From positions 1 through 9,773 of the forward strand of contig JBATSO010000034.1 of assembly GCA_049293335.1 (NCBI GenBank): 9,773 nucleotides of DNA. The letters are read 5' to 3'. The notes beneath the pieces were generated by a model. It was not told where the DNA came from. It did not search any database and saw only the letters and a program-made list of their open reading frames with translations. Position numbers and translations under genes: made by a program. Below, one piece after another: positions 6,050 through 9,773 of the stretch (positions are counted from its first letter, which is position 1; every line of letters starts with the position of its first letter). This stretch comes from JAGXIT01 sp049293335 (GTDB lineage Bacteria > Patescibacteriota > Saccharimonadia > Saccharimonadales > UBA4665).

Positions 6050-6098
6050 CTGTCATCCTGAATTTAGTTCAGTATCCCATCCGTTCTGAACATGACAG
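6050..6098. repeat. Palindromic, REP-like intergenic element
   Basis: CTGTCAT (6050-6056) pairs with ATGACAG (6092-6098). Inside, CTGAA (6058-6062) pairs with TTCAG (6068-6072), and alternatively GTTCAG (6067-6072) with CTGAAC (6086-6091). The TGTCATCCTGAATTTAGTTCAG wording (6051-6072, two arms) resembles the dispersed TGTCATCCTGAA-type palindromes known from many bacterial genomes. A small palindrome, GTTGAATCAAC (6098-6108), abuts it. It sits between the divergent dedA and L25 promoters. Confidence 0.5.
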
Positions 6099-6146
6099 TT
6101 GAATCAACAGCTACAATGCTTCCAAGCTCGGATAAACACATTGCAG

Positions 6147-6175
6147 GTGACAGGCGATTCGAAACGTGTTATACT
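6147..6175 (+). promoter_or_regulatory. Promoter of the L25 gene
   Basis: GTGACA (6147-6152) and TATACT (6170-6175) are 17 nt apart, each matching 5 of 6 consensus bases, and TGT before the -10 makes it an extended -10. Transcription should start near 6182, leaving a 5' leader of about 37 nt. Confidence 0.75.
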
Positions 6176-6218
6176 TTACCCCTGAATAAGACGGAAACTA
6201 AGGAGAAGTAATAACACC

Positions 6219-6917
6219 ATGTCTGACTCGATTACTCTAACAGTAGAGCCACGCGAAACGCTGGGCAAGAAAGTCAAAACCATCCGACAGCAGGGTCTTG
6301 TACCGGCAGTCGTGTACAACTTTGGTAAAGAATCAAGCCACGTTCAGGCCGAGTACCAAACCATTGCCAAGGTTGTTAAGCATGCAGGGCGCCATCACCC
6401 CGTAGAGCTAACACTTCAAGGTAAAAAGTCAATTGTGATGATTCGCAAAATTGACCGCAATCCACGCACTGCGCTTATAACCCACGTTGTTCTAGAGTCT
6501 GTTAAAGCAAATGAAGTTGTCGAAACGGCCGTACCAGTACGCGCAGTGTTTGACGGCGAGAACAATCAAAGCCCAGCCGAACGCGCAGGTTTGATTGTAC
6601 TTGCCCAGGCCAGCGAAATTGTTATTAAGGCCTTTCCACGCAACTTGCCAGACGAAGTAACGTATAACGGCGAAAAACTGATTGCAGTTGGCGACCAAAT
6701 CACGGCTGGTGACGTACTATTGCCAAAAGATGTTGAACTCGTAACCGACCCAGAGCACGTTGTCGCAACAGTGTTTGAACCAAGCGCGCTAGCTGCCGCT
6801 AACGACGACGCGGGCGGCGATGCCACCGAAGAAACAACCGTCATTGCCGAAAACGGCAGTGATGATGCAGCAGCGGCATCCGCGACTGAATCTGGCTCAA
6901 AAGACGGCAAAGAATAG
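6219..6917 (+). CDS. rplY: 50S ribosomal protein L25, long (Ctc/TL5) form
   Basis: A 232-residue 5S rRNA-binding ribosomal protein (bL25, also called general stress protein Ctc in the long form). The N-terminal L25 domain (~1-95) starts with LTVEPRETLGKKVKTIRQQG and includes VPAVVYNFG and the rRNA-binding-side DRNPRTALITHVVLESV. The C-terminal TL5-type beta domain (~100-188) has IVIKAFPRNLPDEVTYNG and VGDQITAGDVLLPKDVELV, both typical. The last ~45 residues are an acidic, Ala/Asp/Glu-rich tail of low complexity, which is common but variable in this family. AAGGAG (6200-6205) precedes the ATG by 13 nt, slightly long. It appears to be a single-gene transcript, with its own promoter and terminator. 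Confidence 0.96.
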   Translation: MSDSITLTVEPRETLGKKVKTIRQQGLVPAVVYNFGKESSHVQAEYQTIAKVVKHAGRHHPVELTLQGKKSIVMIRKIDRNPRTALITHVVLESVKANEVVETAVPVRAVFDGENNQSPAERAGLIVLAQASEIVIKAFPRNLPDEVTYNGEKLIAVGDQITAGDVLLPKDVELVTDPEHVVATVFEPSALAAANDDAGGDATEETTVIAENGSDDAAAASATESGSKDGKE

Positions 6918-6931
6918 TCGTATAGCATTCT

Positions 6932-6964
6932 AAAACCCACCCCGTAGAAGGGGGTGGGTTTTTT
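6932..6964. terminator. Strong intrinsic terminator, probably bidirectional
   Basis: AAAACCCACCCC (6932-6943) pairs perfectly with GGGGTGGGTTTT (6951-6962) around a 7-nt loop, followed on the plus strand by a T-run (6959-6964). It lies 14 nt after the L25 stop. On the minus strand the same stem is followed by TTTT, and it lies about 38 bp beyond the end of the ABC transporter gene, so it can end both converging transcripts. Confidence 0.95.
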
Positions 6965-7002
6965 ATTAATAACAGGGGCTAACACGCATCAACCGACTTA
7001 CG

Positions 7003-8841
7003 TTAGTTTTTGTAGCCCTCTGCCTGCTTGGTAAAAAGTTCATAATAAAGACAGCTGTTTTGCATGAGTTCGGCGTGCGTGCCTTGCTCGACTATAGTGC
7101 CCTGGTCGAGCACAATAATACGTTGGGCACGTCGCACCGTTGAAAAACGGTGGCTGACGATGAGCGCTGTGCGGTCTTGATAGTGTGCAAAAATATTATT
7201 GAAAATATCATATTCTGCTTTGGCGTCTATGGCAGAGGTTGGTTCATCTAAAATCAAGACAGGTGCATCGCGGTAAAAAGCCCGTGCTAGTGCAACTCGC
7301 TGCCATTGCCCGCCGCTTGGCTCAATACCATTTTCGAAACTACTGTCGAGCATCGTTTCGTAGCCATACGGATACAGCGAAACGACTTCATCGAGGTTGC
7401 TTTTTTGGGCCGCCACCACAATTTTTTGTTGATTGGGCTTGAGTTTTGAACGACCAATTGAAATGTTTTCTTGCACCGAAAGAGCGTACTGATTGAACTC
7501 CTGAAACAGACTTGCAACGTGCGCGTACCATGTTTCGATTGCCACGTCTTGTAAGTCTTGACCGTTTATCAAAATACGTCCAGCCGTTGGCCGATAAAAT
7601 CGTAGTAGCAATTTAATGAGCGTTGATTTACCTGCGCCGTTTTCACCTACCAACGCCACATGCTCACCTGGTTCAATACAAAATGACACGTTATCGAGAG
7701 CCACACCATCTTTACCTGGGTAGGAAAAGTTGACGTTTTCAAATTCAATCTTTGGGGAGCCATTTGTTTTAAGGGCAAAAGCATTTGGTTTATCAATAAG
7801 CTTCGGTTGTCTATCTATGAGCTGGAAATAATCTCGGGCAAAGATAAGCGGCTCCTGCATGTAATTGAGCGACCCAAAAACTGCATTCAGCGCCCCGCCA
7901 ACACGTAGCAGCGCACCAGATAAGAAGAAGTACTGATTAAGCGTTATGGCTCCTCCTAGAAATTGCTTGAGCAGGTATAGTGCTCCAGCGGCAGTACCTA
8001 TGCCCTCGCTAATTTTCGCAGGCAGTATTTTTTTGCTGGCACGCAAAAACGTACGTTCTTGTTTTTTGTAGAACAATTCATTCATGCCTCTTAACTTTTC
8101 TATGACGTAGTTTCTAGATTGTAAACTTCGCAGTTCCATCTGGGATCGAACACGACGCAAAAGGTTTTCTAAGCCCCAAAATACATGCCTGTGGTCACCC
8201 TTTTCGTCCCACACAAACCACTGAAGGCTCTGAAGCTTGTTCTCTAAAACAAGGCTTGGGAGAAGAAAGATGGCTAGGAGCGGTATTACCCACCACGCAA
8301 TTTGCGCTACAACAATCGTAATTGCTCCAAACCGGAGGAGCCCATACACGAGGTCTAGGCTATACTGCATGACATTTGAAAGCTGCCAGGTATAGCCAGC
8401 AGCAACTTTTGTAATGAGACTACGGATTTTTTTGTTGTCGAAGTCAGCAATATCAAGTTGACAAAGGGTGGACTGGTAGTGATAGGTCGACCACGCCACC
8501 ATTCGGTAGTACAAAATCCGCTTGGCGGCAGACATCAGCCAAAAACCAACAGCTATTGCCACCGCACATCCAATATCTGTCCATAGCCAAAACCATAGGC
8601 GAGAGGGGTCGCTTGAGCCACTGACAAATCGGGCAAGTCCTGCCGCCAATTGGGCGGTGGCATAAATAGACACTATGCTACCAGCTATCTCGAGGACCGC
8701 TCCCAAAAAATAGCCCATAACTGTGCGCGGCGAAAGCTGCCATGTGACACGAAATATTCGTACGCCCACCACTAAAAGGCCTTTGAGGCTCTGGGTAGAA
8801 CGACGTTTCGGTTTGTTAGGATTTGGCTCAACTTTAGTCAT
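7003..8841 (-). CDS. ABC exporter half-transporter (membrane domain fused to ATPase), second subunit
   Basis: A 612-residue fusion of an exporter-type membrane domain (~25-345, about six helices) and a nucleotide-binding domain (~363-605). ATPase motifs: Walker A GENGAGKST (399-407, K405), Q-loop Q447 in SLFQEFNQY, signature PSGGQ (508-512) with Pro for the usual Leu, Walker B VLILDE (528-533) with catalytic E533, D-loop SAID, and switch H564. The long basic N-terminal tail (~20 residues, KPKRR) is cytoplasmic. The ATG (8841) overlaps the end of the upstream ABC gene by 8 bp (ATGACTAA), and a strong ribosome site GGAGGG (8849-8854) lies 7 nt upstream, so the two subunits are translationally coupled and probably form a heterodimer. 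The FQEFNQY-type Q-loop is like that of exporters for peptides or lipids, but the substrate cannot be read from sequence. Confidence 0.92.
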   Translation of the reverse strand: MTKVEPNPNKPKRRSTQSLKGLLVVGVRIFRVTWQLSPRTVMGYFLGAVLEIAGSIVSIYATAQLAAGLARFVSGSSDPSRLWFWLWTDIGCAVAIAVGFWLMSAAKRILYYRMVAWSTYHYQSTLCQLDIADFDNKKIRSLITKVAAGYTWQLSNVMQYSLDLVYGLLRFGAITIVVAQIAWWVIPLLAIFLLPSLVLENKLQSLQWFVWDEKGDHRHVFWGLENLLRRVRSQMELRSLQSRNYVIEKLRGMNELFYKKQERTFLRASKKILPAKISEGIGTAAGALYLLKQFLGGAITLNQYFFLSGALLRVGGALNAVFGSLNYMQEPLIFARDYFQLIDRQPKLIDKPNAFALKTNGSPKIEFENVNFSYPGKDGVALDNVSFCIEPGEHVALVGENGAGKSTLIKLLLRFYRPTAGRILINGQDLQDVAIETWYAHVASLFQEFNQYALSVQENISIGRSKLKPNQQKIVVAAQKSNLDEVVSLYPYGYETMLDSSFENGIEPSGGQWQRVALARAFYRDAPVLILDEPTSAIDAKAEYDIFNNIFAHYQDRTALIVSHRFSTVRRAQRIIVLDQGTIVEQGTHAELMQNSCLYYELFTKQAEGYKN

Positions 8842-9773
8842 CTATAAACCCTCCACTTTGGTGCGCCCAGAGTTTCGCGTAAGTGCCGTTTTGTTTAAGT
8901 AGTGCAGCATGCGTGCCTTCCTCGATGATCCGTCCTTCGTCCATGACGATGATACGGTCCATATGCCGAAGCGTACTCAGCCGGTGGGCGATGGCAATGA
9001 CGGTTTTGTGTTGCCACATGTTTTCCAGCGCTTTTTGGATGTGCTGTTCGCTTTCGCTGTCGAGCGCACTGGTCGCCTCGTCGAGCACGAGCAAGGGTTT
9101 GTCTGCTAATATTGCGCGGGCAATTGCAATCCGCTGCCGCTGTCCACCGCTCAGTTTCACCCCGCGTTCTCCCACAAGCGTATCGTAGCCGTCAGCGAGT
9201 TTGGCGATAAACTCGTCGGCCTCGGCCTGGCTCGCAGCCTGACGAATGGCTTCACTAGAAACCTCGCGAGCCGCCGCATATGATATATTATCGGCAATAC
9301 TGCGGTGAAACAGCGTCGTATCTTGCGGTACAAAGGCAATATTTTCTGCAATGGTGTCGCTGCTCACTGCTGCGCCGTCAAGGTATAGTGCATGAGGCTT
9401 CACCTCATAGTGCCCTAAAAGCAACTTTGTAATAGTGCTCTTACCGCTGCCACTTCGCCCGACGATGCCGAGTTTTTCACCCTGTTTTATGGTGAAAGAG
9501 ATGTTTGACAGCACAGTTGTGTCTGGTTTATCTGGGTAGGCAAATGACAAGTCGCGTATTTCAAGTATTTTTTTGAACCCCGTATGCTTAACACCCACTC
9601 TGTGATCCGTATCGCCAACGATACTGTTACCGAACAAGTACGTATGCGCCTCATCGGTCTTTGCCATGGTAAGGCCAAACTGCGAAATGTTATAGACCGT
9701 ATCCCAGACGGTCGTGGTAAAAAGCAATGCTGTCGATAGCACAGTTGTAAACTCGGCCAAGGTAATCGTACCG
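8834..9773 (-). CDS. ABC exporter half-transporter, first subunit (5' end beyond window)
   Basis: The frame is open to the window edge (GTIT precedes the LAEFTTV segment), so only the last transmembrane helix (~first 30 residues) and the whole ATPase domain are seen. The TTG at 9758-9760 is an internal Leu codon, not a start. Counting from that Leu as residue 1: an A-loop aromatic in FAYPDKPD (Y75), Walker A GRSGSGKST (101-109), Q-loop Q146 in FVPQDTTLF, canonical signature LSGGQ (203-207), Walker B LLVLDE (223-228), D-loop SALD and switch H259. All catalytic residues are present. The segment between Walker A and the Q-loop is somewhat short. It ends in GGFIDD, with TAA at 8834-8836 inside the start of the partner gene. 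The operon promoter is outside the window. Confidence 0.93.
   Translation of the reverse strand, partial: GTITLAEFTTVLSTALLFTTTVWDTVYNISQFGLTMAKTDEAHTYLFGNSIVGDTDHRVGVKHTGFKKILEIRDLSFAYPDKPDTTVLSNISFTIKQGEKLGIVGRSGSGKSTITKLLLGHYEVKPHALYLDGAAVSSDTIAENIAFVPQDTTLFHRSIADNISYAAAREVSSEAIRQAASQAEADEFIAKLADGYDTLVGERGVKLSGGQRQRIAIARAILADKPLLVLDEATSALDSESEQHIQKALENMWQHKTVIAIAHRLSTLRHMDRIIVMDEGRIIEEGTHAALLKQNGTYAKLWAHQSGGFIDD

Noticed and set aside
5994..6056. Upstream dedA start at 6056
   Set aside because: The extra 21 residues do not look like DedA N-termini, and the DNA overlaps the likely promoter and a palindromic repeat.
6566..6985. Minus-strand ORF across the L25 gene and its terminator
   Set aside because: It is antisense to a clear ribosomal protein gene and starts within the terminator region; its composition reflects the acidic-tail codons in reverse.
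9758..9760. TTG as the start of the first ABC subunit
   Set aside because: The frame stays open to the window edge, and the protein would lack the rest of its membrane domain; it is a truncated CDS, not a stand-alone ATPase.
1..9773. CRISPR array, tRNA, rRNA, riboswitch or recoded UGA
   Set aside because: No regularly spaced repeats, cloverleaf or conserved RNA motif was seen, and TGA acts as a stop at 5229-5231 with Trp encoded by TGG throughout.

Overview
This window looks like chromosomal DNA of a small-genome, cell-surface-rich bacterium. The gene style fits Candidatus Saccharibacteria (TM7) or another Patescibacteria lineage: short intergenic gaps, an anchored SGNH hydrolase of unusual architecture, a 2TM-type membrane protein paired with a PadR regulator, a DedA protein, long-form L25, and a two-gene ABC exporter. 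This assignment is inference from gene content only; no rRNA or other marker is present. TGA is used as a stop (padR-like gene, 5229-5231), so I see no sign of a recoded UGA.

Layout. 1-492 (+) is the C-terminal part of a cysteine-containing, probably exported protein that begins before the window. 593-3427 (+) is a large secreted SGNH/GDSL hydrolase with a propeller-like N-terminal region, an SGNH domain with six cysteines, an Ig-like segment, EF-hand-like loops and a C-terminal membrane anchor. Converging on it, 3592-4164 (-) is a small lipoprotein. 4438-5231 (+) is a two-gene unit, a four-helix membrane protein with a 2TM-like C-terminal half and a PadR-family repressor, preceded by a perfect inverted repeat that is probably the operator. 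5319-5993 (-) is a DedA membrane protein. 6219-6917 (+) encodes ribosomal protein L25 with a good promoter and a strong terminator. 7003-9773 (-) carries two overlapping ABC exporter half-transporters, the upstream one cut by the window edge.

The most notable structural observation is that the last ~120 bp of dedA occur twice, in the same orientation, at 5311-5435 (the intact gene) and at 4207-4331 (an orphan fragment). The copies flank the 2TM-PadR unit. The two are about 82% identical without gaps, and the first 19 codons differ only at synonymous positions. So a second, divergent dedA 3' end was once a functional coding sequence. This is the geometry expected if a cassette integrated at the 3' end of dedA and supplied a replacement tail, or if an old tandem duplicate was mostly deleted. 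Both copies contain a degenerate GAGTCAA heptamer array and a 14-bp perfect palindrome.

A second pattern is in translation starts. L25, the 2TM gene and the second ABC gene have clear Shine-Dalgarno sequences. The SGNH hydrolase, the lipoprotein and dedA have none, and each has a -10-like hexamer ending exactly 7 nt before the chosen ATG, which would give leaderless mRNAs. The case is good for the lipoprotein and dedA and weak for the hydrolase. I found no CRISPR array, tRNA, rRNA, transposase or integrase, and no convincing new defence or conflict system.
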